Of a stretch of 64,000 nucleotides of DNA, positions 30,337 through 38,816 are shown in pieces. The translations under genes and the position numbers were made by a program. The notes under the pieces were generated by a model. It worked only from the letters and a program-made list of their open reading frames with translations. It searched no databases and was not told the origin of the DNA. Position 1 is the first letter of the stretch. Every line of letters begins with the position of its first letter. This DNA is from Lysobacterales bacterium (GTDB lineage Bacteria > Pseudomonadota > Gammaproteobacteria > Xanthomonadales > Xanthomonadaceae): positions 496,001 to 560,000 of the forward strand of contig JADCRD010000002.1 in the NCBI GenBank assembly GCA_014946745.1. The letters are read 5' to 3'.

Positions 30337-31077
30337 ATGGATCGCAGACAGTTCATCACAGGAATCGGCCTTGTTTCCGCCAGCGGGCTTGCGCTCGCCA
30401 GCGAGCGCAACCTCGGCGGCCTGTTCGGTGCCGCCCGCAAGGGCATGGCCGCCGCCACCCTCAGCGACGAGGAGATTCGCGCCTACGGTGCGCAGATGGC
30501 CGCCCACGCCGACAGCCAGGCGCGCGTAGCGCCCGCCAACAATCCCTATGCCCAGCGGCTCGCCGCGATCACCCGCGGCCTTGAGGAAGACAACGGCCTG
30601 CGCCTGAACTACAAGGTGCATCTGGAGGACATCATCAATGCCTTCGTCACTCCCGACGGCAGCGTGCGCTTCTACAGCGGCCTGATGGACGCCTTCACTG
30701 ACGACGAAATCCGCTTCGTGATCGGCCACGAGATCGGCCACATCGCCCACAACCATCAGAAGAAGCGCATGCAGACCGCGCTGGCCACCAGCGCTGCCCG
30801 TGACGCTGCGGCCTCGTCCGGCAACGGCAACGTCGCCCAGCTGGCAGCCAGCCAGCTCGGCGGCCTGCTGGAGGCGGTGATCACCGCCCAGCATTCGCAG
30901 GGCAATGAGCGCGAAGCGGACGACTACGGCCTGGAGTTCATGTCCCGCAAGCGCTACGACCGCAAGGCGGCGGTCAGCGCGCTGGACAAGCTGGCGGCGA
31001 TGGGTGGCAACCCGTCCTGGCTCAGCACCCATCCGGACCCGAAGCGCCGCGCCGACCGCATTCGCCGACAGGCCTGA
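30337..31077 (+). CDS. M48-family zinc metallopeptidase
   Basis: The 246-residue protein has the zinc motif HEIGH at 131-135 (FVIGHEIGHIAHNH). The third ligand is Glu193 in the EREADDYG segment. These are the M48/Oma1-like peptidase signatures. The N-terminus (MDRRQFITGIGLVSASGLALA) has twin Arg before a hydrophobic stretch, so a Tat or Sec signal places it in the periplasm, as for BepA- or LoiP-like proteases that degrade misfolded envelope proteins. Final residues STHPDPKRRADRIRRQ are the usual M48 tail. Confidence 0.85.
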   Translation: MDRRQFITGIGLVSASGLALASERNLGGLFGAARKGMAAATLSDEEIRAYGAQMAAHADSQARVAPANNPYAQRLAAITRGLEEDNGLRLNYKVHLEDIINAFVTPDGSVRFYSGLMDAFTDDEIRFVIGHEIGHIAHNHQKKRMQTALATSAARDAAASSGNGNVAQLAASQLGGLLEAVITAQHSQGNEREADDYGLEFMSRKRYDRKAAVSALDKLAAMGGNPSWLSTHPDPKRRADRIRRQA

Positions 31078-31100
31078 GGCGCGCTGCCGTCCCGCTGATG

Positions 31101-31137
31101 CAGAAAGGCCCGGGCATGCCCGGGCCTTTCTGTTTTT
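31101..31137 (+). terminator. intrinsic terminator after the M48 peptidase gene
   Basis: The palindrome is perfect over 32 nt (31101-31132, arms CAGAAAGGCCCGGGCA and its complement) and is followed by TTTTT. It lies between the M48 stop (31077) and the convergent prpF stop (31153). It is a strong terminator on the plus strand; on the minus strand no T-run follows. Confidence 0.9.
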
Positions 31138-31152
31138 CGATCAGGGCGCAGC

Positions 31153-32346
31153 TCAGAAACTGTCGGCCGGCACCCGCACATAGCCTTCCATCAGGATGCG
31201 CGCACTGCGGCTCATGATCGCCTTGGTGACGATCCACTCGCCGTTCTCCAAGCGCGCCTCGGCGCCGACGCGAAGCGTGCCTGACGGATGCCCGAAACGG
31301 ACCACGCTGCGTTCGCCGCCGCCGGCCGCGAGATTGACCACGGTGCCCGGGATCGACGCCGCGGTCGCGATCGCCACGGCCGCGGTGCCCATCATCGCGT
31401 GGTGCAGCTTGCCCATCGACAGCGCGCGCACGCGCAGATCGATCTCGTCAGCGCGCACCGTCTTGCCGCTGGAGCTGAGGTAGTCGGCGGCCGGCGCGAC
31501 GAAGGCCACCTTGGGCGTGTGCTGGCGCTTGGCGGCTTCTTCCGGCGTCTTGATCAGACCCATGCGCAGCGCGCCGGCGGTGCGGATCGCCTCGAAGCGC
31601 GTGAGCACCGCGGCATCGCCATTGATCTCTCCCTGCAACTCGCTGCCAGTGAATCCGATCTCAGCCGCGTTGACGAACACGGTCGGGATGCCGGCGGTGA
31701 TCATCGTCGCCTGCAGCGGGCCGATGCCGGGCACCTCCAGCGTGTCGACGAGATTGCCGGTGGGAAACAGCGCGCCGCCACCCTCGCCTTCGCCTTCATC
31801 CGCGGGATCGATGAACTCAAGAACTATCTCGGCCGCCGGAAAGGTCACGCCGTCGAGCTCGAAGTCGCCGGTCTCCTGCACCTGTCCGTTGGTCACTGGC
31901 ACATGCGCCAGGATCGTCTTGCCAATGTTGGCCTGCCAGATCCGCACCACGCAGATGCCGTCCTTCGGCACGCGGCTGGCGTCGACATAGCCCGCCTGCA
32001 GCGCAAACGCACCCGCGGCGGTGGAGAGGTTGCCGCAGTTGCCCGACCAGTCGACGAAGTCGCTGTCGATCGAGACCTGGCCGTAGAGGTAGTCGACGTC
32101 GTGCCCCGGCTTGGCGCTCTTCGAGAGGATCACGCACTTGCTGGTCGACGAGGTCGCGCCACCCATGCCGTCGGTGTGCTTCGCGTAAGGGTCGGGACCG
32201 CCGATCACGCGCTGGAACAGACGATCACGCGCGCGCCCGGGCACCTGCGCGGATTCGGGCAGGTCTTCGAGGCGGAAGAACACGCCTTTGGACGTGCCAC
32301 CGCGGTAGTAGGTGGCGGGGATGCGGAGTTGGGGGGCGTGGGGCAT
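31153..32346 (-). CDS. prpF: 2-methylaconitate cis-trans isomerase PrpF
   Basis: The 397-residue product matches the PrpF family over its length: PATYYRGGTSKGVFF at the start, KCVILSKSAKPGHDVDYLYGQV, DWSGNCGNLSTAAGAFAL with the catalytic-region Cys, and VFVNAAEIGFTG. PrpF isomerises 2-methylaconitate made by AcnD so that aconitase can finish the route to 2-methylisocitrate. It is the last gene of the prp group. It starts only 3 nt after the DUF559 stop, where related operons usually have acnD directly upstream. Confidence 0.93.
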   Translation of the reverse strand: MPHAPQLRIPATYYRGGTSKGVFFRLEDLPESAQVPGRARDRLFQRVIGGPDPYAKHTDGMGGATSSTSKCVILSKSAKPGHDVDYLYGQVSIDSDFVDWSGNCGNLSTAAGAFALQAGYVDASRVPKDGICVVRIWQANIGKTILAHVPVTNGQVQETGDFELDGVTFPAAEIVLEFIDPADEGEGEGGGALFPTGNLVDTLEVPGIGPLQATMITAGIPTVFVNAAEIGFTGSELQGEINGDAAVLTRFEAIRTAGALRMGLIKTPEEAAKRQHTPKVAFVAPAADYLSSSGKTVRADEIDLRVRALSMGKLHHAMMGTAAVAIATAASIPGTVVNLAAGGGERSVVRFGHPSGTLRVGAEARLENGEWIVTKAIMSRSARILMEGYVRVPADSF

Positions 32347-32349
32347 GGC

Positions 32350-32748
32350 CTAGTCCTCGAAACGTGGGTTCTTTTCTCCCCTCCCCCCTGGAGGGGGAGG
32401 GGCTGGGGGAGAGGGGGAAGACACTTGCAGCGCGCTCAAAATCTGCTCCAGAACCGCCTCAGGCTCCCGCAGGATCTGGTGGTTCCAGAAGCGCATCACC
32501 CGATAGCCGCGATCGGCAAGCCATGCATCGCGTTCCGAATCCGACGCAGACTCTAGGTGTTGCCCCCCATCAGCCTCAACGACCAGCTTTGCGCCGAGAT
32601 GCACGAAGTCGACGACGTAGGGTCCGATAGGGTGCTGGCGTCTGAACTTCTGGCCACAGAGCCGGTACGCCCGGAGCCTGCGCCAGAGCACGTGCTCCGC
32701 ATCCGTCAGGTTCCTGCGCAAGCTCTTGGCGAAGTCGCGAGATTCCAT
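32350..32748 (-). CDS. DUF559 (Vsr/MTR-like) endonuclease-fold protein inserted in the prp operon
   Basis: The 132-residue protein has the DUF559 core: SLRRNLTDAEHVLWRRLR, GQKFRRQHPIGPYVVDFVH (PD-like strand), KLVVEADGGQH (E-x-D/G-G-H) and RDAWLADRGYRVMRFWN. This fold is related to very-short-patch-repair nucleases; activity is unproven. Its last ~20 codons (SPPAPPPPGGRGEKNP) are read out of a GC hairpin repeat (32371-32420), and an inverted copy of the same repeat lies directly upstream of its ATG. It therefore looks like an insertion between acnD and prpF. Confidence 0.8.
   Translation of the reverse strand: MESRDFAKSLRRNLTDAEHVLWRRLRAYRLCGQKFRRQHPIGPYVVDFVHLGAKLVVEADGGQHLESASDSERDAWLADRGYRVMRFWNHQILREPEAVLEQILSALQVSSPSPPAPPPPGGRGEKNPRFED
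32371..32420 (-). repeat. REP-like hairpin repeat, copy a (minus orientation)
   Basis: A 10-bp stem (CCCCTCCCCC, 32378-32387, with 32393-32402) is followed on the plus strand by GGGGGAGAGGGG. The reverse complement matches copy b at 32749-32787. It lies in the 3' end of the DUF559 coding region. Confidence 0.75.
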
Positions 32749-32787
32749 CCCCCTCTCCCCAACCCGTCCCCCTCCAGGGGGGAGGGG
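32749..32787 (+). repeat. REP-like hairpin repeat, copy b (plus orientation)
   Basis: CCCCCTCTCCCCAACCC is followed by a CCCCTCC/GGAGGGG stem. It abuts the ATG of the DUF559 gene. With copy a it forms an inverted pair around that gene. Confidence 0.75.
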
Positions 32788-32903
32788 CTCAGGCCACGAT
32801 GGTGTTTCGCCCGAGGGCGAGCAAACGCTCCTTCAATCCGGCAAAAGCGCGTCGTTGCACGTGCGTGTGCATGTGCTCTTGCGACGCAGCCCGTGCCGCC
32901 CCC

Positions 32904-35510
32904 TCACACCGCCCCCGCCAGAAAATCCTGCGCGAACCGCTGCAGCACACCGCCCGCCTCGTAGATCGACACCTCTTCCGCGGTATCCAGCCGACAGCGC
33001 ACCGGCACGTCCATGCGTTCGCCGTTGCGGCAGTGAACGATCAGGGTCAGGGTGGCGCCCGGTGAACGTTCGCCGATGACGTCATAGGTCTCGCTGCCGT
33101 CCAGGCCCAGCGTCAGCCGCGTGGTGCCCGGCAGGAACTCGCAGGGCAGCACGCCCATGCCGATCAGGTTGGTGCGATGGATGCGCTCGAAGCCCTCGGC
33201 GACGATGGCTTCTACACCGGCCAGGCGCACGCCCTTCGCCGCCCAATCGCGTGAAGAACCCTGGCCGTAGTCGGCGCCGGCGATGATGATCAGCGGCTGG
33301 CCGCGCTCCATGTAGGTCTCGATCGCTTCCCACATGCGCGTGACCTGGCCTTCCGGCTCGACCCGCGCCAGCGAGCCGCGGCGGATGGTGCCGTCGGCCT
33401 TGCGCGCCATTTCGTTCTGCAGGGTCGGGTTGGCAAACGTCGCGCGCAGCGCGGTCAGGTGGTCGCCGCGGTGGGTCGCGTAGGAATTGAAGTCCTCTTC
33501 CGGCAGGCCCATTTTCGCGAGGTACTCGCCGGCCGCGCTGTCGGCGAGGATCGCGTTCGACGGCGACAGATGGTCGGTGGTGATGTTGTCGCCGAGCAGA
33601 GCCAGCGGGCGCAGGCCGCTCAAGGTGCGCGGCTTGGCCAAGGCGCCCTCCCAGTAGGGCGGGCGGCGGATGTAGGTGCTCATCGGCCGCCAGTCGTAGA
33701 GCGGGCTGACCTTCTCGCCGCTTTCCGCCTGCAGCTTGAACATCGGCTCGTAGACGCGGCGGAACTGCTCGGGCTTGACCGCCTGCTTCACGATCGCATC
33801 GATCTCGGCGTCGCTCGGCCACAGGTCCTTCAGCAGGATCGGCGTGCCGTCCTCGCGGTGGCCCAGCGCGTCGCGCTCGATGTCGAAGCGGATGGTGCCG
33901 GCGATCGCGTAGGCCACCACCAGCGGCGGCGAGGCCAGGAAGGCCTGCTTGGCGTAGGGATGGATGCGGCCGTCGAAGTTGCGGTTGCCGCTGAGCACGG
34001 CGGTGGCATACAGATCGCGTTCGATGATCTCCTGCTGGATGGCGGGATCGAGCGCACCGCTCATTCCGTTGCAGGTGGTGCAGGCAAACGCCACGATGCC
34101 GAAGCCGAGCTTCTCCAGCTCGGTTTTCAGACCGGCTTCTTCCAGATACAGCGCCACCGCCTTCGAGCCCGGCGCCAGCGAGCTCTTCACCCAGGGCTTG
34201 CGCGACAGGCCCAGCGCGTTGGCCTTCTTCGCCAGCAGCGCCGCGGCGATGACGTTGCGCGGGTTGGAGGTGTTGGTGCAGCTGGTGATGGCGGCGATGA
34301 TCACCGCGCCGTCGGGCATCAGGCCCTGCGCTTCCTGCGCGCGGGCGGCGTCGAGGTTGACCGCGATGCCCTTGACGGCGAGATCGGCCGTTGCCACGCG
34401 CGCATGCGGGTTGGACGGCCCGGCCATGTTGCGCACCACGCTGGAGAGGTCGAAGTGCAGCGTGCGCTCATACGTCGCGGTGGCGAGGTCCTCGGCCCAC
34501 AGGCCGGCGGTCTTCGCGTAGTTCTCGACGAGGGCGATCTGCTCGTCGCTGCGGCCGGTCAGACGCAGATAGTCGAGCGTCTGGCCGTCGATGAAGAACA
34601 TCGCCGCGGTCGCACCGTACTCCGGCGCCATGTTGGAGATCGTCGCGCGGTCGCCGAGCGTGAGCGCCGCAGCGCCTTCACCGCGGAACTCCAGATACGC
34701 ACCGACCACTTTCGACTTGCGCAGGAATTCGGTCAGAGCCAGCACGATGTCGGTGGCGGTGATGCCCGGCTGCGGGCGGCCCGCAAGCTCGACGCCGACG
34801 ATTTCCGGCAGGCGCATCCACGAGGCGCGGCCGAGCATCACGTTCTCGGCTTCGAGCCCACCGACGCCGACCGCGATCACGCCCAGCGCATCGACATGCG
34901 GGGTGTGGCTGTCGGTGCCGACGCAGGTGTCGGGAAAGGCCACTCCGTCCTGCACATAGATCACCGGCGACATCTTCTCCAGATTGATCTGGTGCATGAT
35001 GCCATTACCCGGCGGAATCACATCGACGTTCTTGAACGAGCGCTTGGTCCAGTCGATGAAGTGGAAGCGGTCTTCGTTGCGGCGGTCTTCGATGGCGCGG
35101 TTGCGCTCGAAGGCATCGGGCACGTAGCCGCCGCACTCCACCGCCAGCGAGTGGTCGACGATCAGCTGCACCGGCACCACCGGGTTCACTTTGGCCGGAT
35201 CCCCGCCCTGCTCGGCGATGGCATCGCGCAGACCGGCAAGATCGACCAGCGCGGTCTGGCCGAGGATGTCGTGGCAGACCACCCGCGCCGGGAACCAGGG
35301 GAAGTCGCGCTCGCGCTTGCGATAGACGATCTGCTCCAGGCACTCGCGCAGGATCGAAGGCTCGCAGCGACGCACGATGTTCTCGGCGTGCACGCGCGCG
35401 GTGTAGGGCAGGGTCGCCCAGGTACCCGCCTGGATTGCGTCGACCGCCTCGCGGGCGTCGAACCAGTCGAGGGCGGTGCCAGGCAGCGGTTTGCGGTGCT
35501 GAGTGTTCAT
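32904..35510 (-). CDS. acnD: Fe/S-dependent 2-methylisocitrate dehydratase AcnD
   Basis: The 868-residue aconitase-family enzyme has three cluster cysteines in TSCTNTSNP and ACTTCNG. The substrate-binding serine region QGSSRDWAAKG and swivel-domain GDNITTDHLSPSNAI are intact. The length and neighbours (prpF, prpC, prpB) identify it as the AcnD type, which dehydrates 2-methylcitrate to a 2-methylaconitate isomer and needs PrpF, replacing PrpD. Cytoplasmic. Start ATG 35510. Upstream, an inserted GNAT gene separates it from prpC. Confidence 0.93.
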   Translation of the reverse strand: MNTQHRKPLPGTALDWFDAREAVDAIQAGTWATLPYTARVHAENIVRRCEPSILRECLEQIVYRKRERDFPWFPARVVCHDILGQTALVDLAGLRDAIAEQGGDPAKVNPVVPVQLIVDHSLAVECGGYVPDAFERNRAIEDRRNEDRFHFIDWTKRSFKNVDVIPPGNGIMHQINLEKMSPVIYVQDGVAFPDTCVGTDSHTPHVDALGVIAVGVGGLEAENVMLGRASWMRLPEIVGVELAGRPQPGITATDIVLALTEFLRKSKVVGAYLEFRGEGAAALTLGDRATISNMAPEYGATAAMFFIDGQTLDYLRLTGRSDEQIALVENYAKTAGLWAEDLATATYERTLHFDLSSVVRNMAGPSNPHARVATADLAVKGIAVNLDAARAQEAQGLMPDGAVIIAAITSCTNTSNPRNVIAAALLAKKANALGLSRKPWVKSSLAPGSKAVALYLEEAGLKTELEKLGFGIVAFACTTCNGMSGALDPAIQQEIIERDLYATAVLSGNRNFDGRIHPYAKQAFLASPPLVVAYAIAGTIRFDIERDALGHREDGTPILLKDLWPSDAEIDAIVKQAVKPEQFRRVYEPMFKLQAESGEKVSPLYDWRPMSTYIRRPPYWEGALAKPRTLSGLRPLALLGDNITTDHLSPSNAILADSAAGEYLAKMGLPEEDFNSYATHRGDHLTALRATFANPTLQNEMARKADGTIRRGSLARVEPEGQVTRMWEAIETYMERGQPLIIIAGADYGQGSSRDWAAKGVRLAGVEAIVAEGFERIHRTNLIGMGVLPCEFLPGTTRLTLGLDGSETYDVIGERSPGATLTLIVHCRNGERMDVPVRCRLDTAEEVSIYEAGGVLQRFAQDFLAGAV

Positions 35511-35519
35511 TTGAGAGCC

Positions 35520-35544
35520 GGGATTTGGGATTCGGGATTCGTTT
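35520..35544 (+). repeat. GGGATTC heptamer repeat, left inverted copy around the GNAT gene
   Basis: On the plus strand there is one GGGATTT unit, two GGGATTC units and GTTT. It lies 9 nt from the acnD start codon. The copy at 36226-36257 is the same series with one extra unit, inverted. Confidence 0.8.
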
Positions 35545-35581
35545 GGAGCGGAAGCGTGTCGCGCGGCGAGAGATGTGCGTT

Positions 35582-36079
35582 CTACTGAGGCAACAGCCTC
35601 TTGAAACCGATGTGGCTGTCGACGTAGCCGAGGCCGCGATAGAACCGATGCGCATCGACGCGCCTCGCGTCAGAGGTCAGCTGCAGCAAGCTGCATCCAC
35701 GCTCACGCGCACGCTCCTCGCAGGCCTGCATCAGCTGCGCGCCTAGGCCCTGGCCGCGCACATCCGAGGCGATACGTACCGCTTCGATATTGCAGCGCCA
35801 GGCGCCGCCGCGGCTCAGGCCGGGGATGAAGCTGAGCTGGGCCATGCCGATGATGCGGCCATCCAGCTCAGCCACGAGAAGCTGCTGATTGGGGTCTACA
35901 CTGATCGCTTCGAAGGCCTTGAGGTAGTTGGGGTTGGCAGCGTTGAACTCGCGGTTCTTGCCGAGGGTGTCGTCTGCGAGTAATGCGAGTACGGCCGGGA
36001 GATCCGTTTGCTGGGCGGTTCGAAAGCACAGCGATCGCGTGCACTGGTCGGTGGAGGCTGCTTCAGGGCTCGACAACAT
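35582..36079 (-). CDS. GNAT N-acetyltransferase inserted between prpC and acnD
   Basis: ATG 36079 is chosen because GGAG lies 7 nt upstream. It gives 165 residues. Acetyl-CoA-binding motif A is clear (VRIASDVRGQGLGAQLMQACEERARERG, R/Q-x-x-G-x-G/A), followed by LLQLTSDARRVDAHRFYRGLGYVDSHIGFKR. The protein is a stand-alone GNAT with an unknown acceptor. It is not a known methylcitrate-cycle gene. Together with its flanks it fills the 755 bp between prpC and acnD, bounded by inverted heptamer repeats, so it appears to be a later insertion that is co-transcribed. Confidence 0.85.
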   Translation of the reverse strand: MLSSPEAASTDQCTRSLCFRTAQQTDLPAVLALLADDTLGKNREFNAANPNYLKAFEAISVDPNQQLLVAELDGRIIGMAQLSFIPGLSRGGAWRCNIEAVRIASDVRGQGLGAQLMQACEERARERGCSLLQLTSDARRVDAHRFYRGLGYVDSHIGFKRLLPQ

Positions 36080-36129
36080 TGCGCTGCTCCAGTGGACGCT
36101 CTCGCACGTTCGGGCCCGGGCTCCGCTCG

Positions 36130-36167
36130 GCCCCTCACCCCAACCCCTCTCCCGTCGGGAGAGGGGC
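36130..36167 (+). repeat. REP-like hairpin repeat, copy c
   Basis: GCCCCTCACCCCAA is followed by a perfect 10-bp stem CCCCTCTCCC/GGGAGAGGGG (36144-36153 with 36157-36166, loop GTC). Same family as the copies near the DUF559 gene and at 43841-43948. It lies upstream of the GNAT start. Confidence 0.75.
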
Positions 36168-36225
36168 CTAAAGCGAGAAGCTCGCAGCGTCACCAGATCA
36201 GGCAGGGCGAAGCGATGCACGCTTG

Positions 36226-36257
36226 AAACGAATCCCGAATCCCCAATCCCAAATCCC
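36226..36257 (-). repeat. GGGATTC heptamer repeat, right inverted copy around the GNAT gene
   Basis: Read on the minus strand: GGGATTT, GGGATTG, GGGATTC, GGGATTC, GTTT. It lies 8 nt from the prpC stop and is the inverted partner of 35520-35544. Confidence 0.8.
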
Positions 36258-36265
36258 AGCTGTCA

Positions 36266-37429
36266 TCAGGCGCGCTGATCGATCGGAACGAACTTCAGAT
36301 CCTCCGGCCCCACATAGTTCGCGCTCGGCCGGATGATCTTGCCGTCGATGCGCTGCTCGATCACGTGCGCGCTCCAGCCACTGGTGCGGGCGATCACGAA
36401 CAGCGGGGTGAACATGGCGGTGGGCACGCCCATCATGTGGTAGCTCACCGCGCTGAACCAATCGAGATTCGGGAACATCTTCTTGATGTCCCACATCACC
36501 GACTCCAGGCGCTCGGCGATGTTGTACATCTTCATCGAGCCGGCCTCTTCGGACAGCTCTTCGGCGACGCGCTTGATCACCACGTTGCGCGGGTCGGAGA
36601 CGGTGTAGACCGGGTGGCCGAAGCCGATGATGACTTCCTTCTTCTCGACGCGGGCCCGGATGTCGGCCTCGGCCTCGTCCGGCGTGTCGTAGCGCTTCTG
36701 CACTTCGAAGGCGACCTCGTTGGCGCCGCCGTGCTTGGGCCCGCGCAGCGCGCCGATGGCACCGGCGATGCAGCTGTACATGTCCGAGCCGGTGCCGGCG
36801 ATCACGCGGCCGGTGAAGGTGCTGGCGTTGAACTCGTGCTCGGCGTAGAGCACCAGCGAGGTGTGCATGGCCGCAACCCAGCTCGACTTCGGCTTGACCC
36901 CGTGCAGCAGGTGCAGGAAGTGGCCGCCGATCGAATCGTCATCGGTCTCGACTTCGATGCGCTTGCCGTTGTGGCTGTAGTGGTACCAGTACAGCAGCAT
37001 CGAGCCCAGCGAGGCCATCAGCTTGTCGGCGATGCCGCGCGCGTCCGGATGGTTGTGGTCGTCCTTCTCGGGCGTGAGGCAACCGAGCACGGACACGCCA
37101 GTGCGCATCACGTCCATCGGATGCGCGGACGGCGGCAGCTGCTCCAGCGCGGCCTTCAGACCCGCCGGGAGGCCGCGCAGGCTCTTCAGCTTGGCCTTGT
37201 AGGCGTTGAGCTCGGCGCGGTTCGGCAGCTTGCCGTGCACCAGCAGGTGGGCGATCTCTTCAAACTCGCAGCTGCGCGCCACATCGAGGATGTCGTAGCC
37301 GCGGTAGTGCAGGTCGTTGCCGCTGCGGCCGACCGTGCACAGCGCGGTGTTGCCGGCGGCGGTGCCGGACAGTGCAACGGACTTCTTCGGCTTGAAGCCG
37401 GGCGTGGCGGGGGCGGTGGATTCGGTCAC
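36266..37429 (-). CDS. prpC: 2-methylcitrate synthase PrpC
   Basis: The 387-residue citrate-synthase-family enzyme starts at GTG 37429, preceded by GGAG at 7 nt. Catalytic-region motifs are present: [13 protein letters not shown] (His), [14 protein letters not shown] (His) and the C-terminal Asp region. [10 protein letters not shown] and the length fit PrpC rather than GltA. It condenses propionyl-CoA with oxaloacetate. It is the second gene of the prp group, separated from prpB by a 341-bp gene-free insert. Confidence 0.93.
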   Translation of the reverse strand: MTESTAPATPGFKPKKSVALSGTAAGNTALCTVGRSGNDLHYRGYDILDVARSCEFEEIAHLLVHGKLPNRAELNAYKAKLKSLRGLPAGLKAALEQLPPSAHPMDVMRTGVSVLGCLTPEKDDHNHPDARGIADKLMASLGSMLLYWYHYSHNGKRIEVETDDDSIGGHFLHLLHGVKPKSSWVAAMHTSLVLYAEHEFNASTFTGRVIAGTGSDMYSCIAGAIGALRGPKHGGANEVAFEVQKRYDTPDEAEADIRARVEKKEVIIGFGHPVYTVSDPRNVVIKRVAEELSEEAGSMKMYNIAERLESVMWDIKKMFPNLDWFSAVSYHMMGVPTAMFTPLFVIARTSGWSAHVIEQRIDGKIIRPSANYVGPEDLKFVPIDQRA

Positions 37430-37770
37430 GGTGGTGCTCCGAGGATCAGGGGGTAGAGCTGGAGTGAGGGGTGATGGGAGAGCAGTGAGGGGGTGAGAGA
37501 GGAGTGAGGTGAGAGGAGTGAGAGTCGGAGATCGGAACGTGTCTCTCGCGGCGGGGCGCCGTTCGCTTGTTGTGTGGGGTGAGACAAAGGCGCAACCCGA
37601 GGCTGCCCCATTCCAGTGTTGGGCAAGAGTTGAGGCTGCGTTGTTGGGCCGCGCTGCGCTTGGCCCAAGCTACGCCGGTCGCTGCAGCACCTACTCGTTG
37701 CTCTTTTCTCTCCACTCTTTCCTGCTCAAGCCGCGCGCCGCGGCCCCTCTCACTCCTCACTCCTCTTCAC
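37430..37770. repeat. 341-bp gene-free insert between prpB and prpC bounded by inverted GGAGTGAG repeats
   Basis: Near the prpC start the plus strand carries many GAGGAGTGAG-type units (37460-37525). Near the prpB stop the same units occur in the opposite orientation (37745-37774, read CTCACTCCTC). In the middle (37640-37675) a TTGGGCC/GGCCCAA stem flanks GCGCTGCGC, resembling REP-type elements. No gene is supported. The insert may loosen prpB-prpC coupling. Confidence 0.6.
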
Positions 37771-38658
37771 TCACTTCTTGCCCTTGGCGAACAGCGCATC
37801 CAGCCGCTGCTCGAAGGCGTGGTAGCCGATCGCTTCGTACAGCTCCATGCGCGTCTGCATGGTGTCGACAACGTTCTTCTGCGTGCCGTCGCGACGGATC
37901 GCGGTGTAGACGTTCTCGGCCGCCTTGTTCATGGCGCGGAAGGCCGACAGCGGATACAGCACGATGCCGACGTCGGCGCCGGCCAGCTCGTCGACAGTGA
38001 ACAGCGGGGTCGAACCGAACTCGGTGATGTTGGCCAGGATCGGCACCTTCACCGCGTTGGCGAACTGCCGGTACATGGCCAGCTCGGTCATCGCCTCGGG
38101 GAAGATCATGTCGGCGCCGGCCTCGACGCAGGCCACGGCGCGCTCGATGGCCTTTTCCAGCCCTTCGACCGCCAGCGCATCGGTGCGCGCCATGATCACG
38201 AAGTCGGGATCGGTGCGCGCATCCACCGCCGCCTTGATGCGGTCGACCATCTCGGCCTGGCTGACGATCTCCTTGCCCGGACGATGGCCGCAGCGCTTGG
38301 CGCCGACCTGGTCCTCGATGTGCATCGCACCCGCGCCGAACTTGATCAGCGACTTCACCGTGCGCGCCACGTTGAAGGCGGACGGCCCGAAGCCGGTGTC
38401 GACATCGACCATCAGCGGCAGATCGCAGACGTCGGTGATCCGGCGCACGTCGGTGAGCACATCATCCAGCGTGCTGATGCCGAGATCAGGCAGGCCCAGC
38501 GAACCCGCGGCCACGCCGCCGCCCGACAGATAGATCGCCTTGAAGCCGGCGCGCTGGGCCAGCAGGGCGTGGTTGGCATTGATCGCGCCCGGCAGCTGCA
38601 GCGGCTTCTCGCTGGCAACGGCGGCGCGGAACTTGGCGCCGGCGGAAACGTGGCTCAT
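37771..38658 (-). CDS. prpB: 2-methylisocitrate lyase PrpB
   Basis: The 295-residue product has the isocitrate-lyase-superfamily catalytic motif KRCGH (in [14 protein letters not shown]). It also has [11 protein letters not shown] (Asp metal site), [10 protein letters not shown] and [11 protein letters not shown]. It cleaves 2-methylisocitrate to pyruvate and succinate, the last step of the cycle. It is the first gene of the minus-strand prp group. Candidate sigma-54 promoter and PrpR half-sites lie upstream. Confidence 0.94.
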   Translation of the reverse strand: MSHVSAGAKFRAAVASEKPLQLPGAINANHALLAQRAGFKAIYLSGGGVAAGSLGLPDLGISTLDDVLTDVRRITDVCDLPLMVDVDTGFGPSAFNVARTVKSLIKFGAGAMHIEDQVGAKRCGHRPGKEIVSQAEMVDRIKAAVDARTDPDFVIMARTDALAVEGLEKAIERAVACVEAGADMIFPEAMTELAMYRQFANAVKVPILANITEFGSTPLFTVDELAGADVGIVLYPLSAFRAMNKAAENVYTAIRRDGTQKNVVDTMQTRMELYEAIGYHAFEQRLDALFAKGKK

Positions 38659-38724
38659 GGGAACTCCTGGTCGAAGGATCGGGGCGGATGCGCGCGTTGC
38701 AGCGCACGGGGTCTGAGCCTGTTA

Positions 38725-38742
38725 CATCAAGACCCGTGCCAA
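38725..38742 (-). promoter_or_regulatory. candidate sigma-54 promoter of prpB
   Basis: The minus strand reads TTGGCACGGGTCTTGATG: the -24 element TGGCACG, a 4-nt spacer, then TTGAT where consensus has TTGCA/T. Spacing is exact, but the -12 GC is changed to GA. It lies ~70 nt before ATG 38658. The sigma-54 activator PrpR is encoded nearby, which raises its plausibility. Confidence 0.6.
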
Positions 38743-38816
38743 CTGCGCTGCTTGCGCGCGCCTGCCGTACAGGACGGATTGCATTGAAGAATCGGGCGCT
38801 TCAGGCCGGCAGGCAC

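Noticed and set aside
31101-31132. 32-nt perfect palindrome as a recombination or attachment site
   Set aside because: It is followed by five T residues and lies directly after a gene stop; an intrinsic terminator explains it.
33459-35588. Long open frame opposite acnD (and similar long frames opposite prpC at 36365-37456, the 1109-residue gene at 4075-5562 and the ADOP permease at 21363-23711)
   Set aside because: They are antisense shadows of strongly conserved genes in very GC-rich DNA. Their products are Arg/Ala/Gly-rich without recognisable domains.
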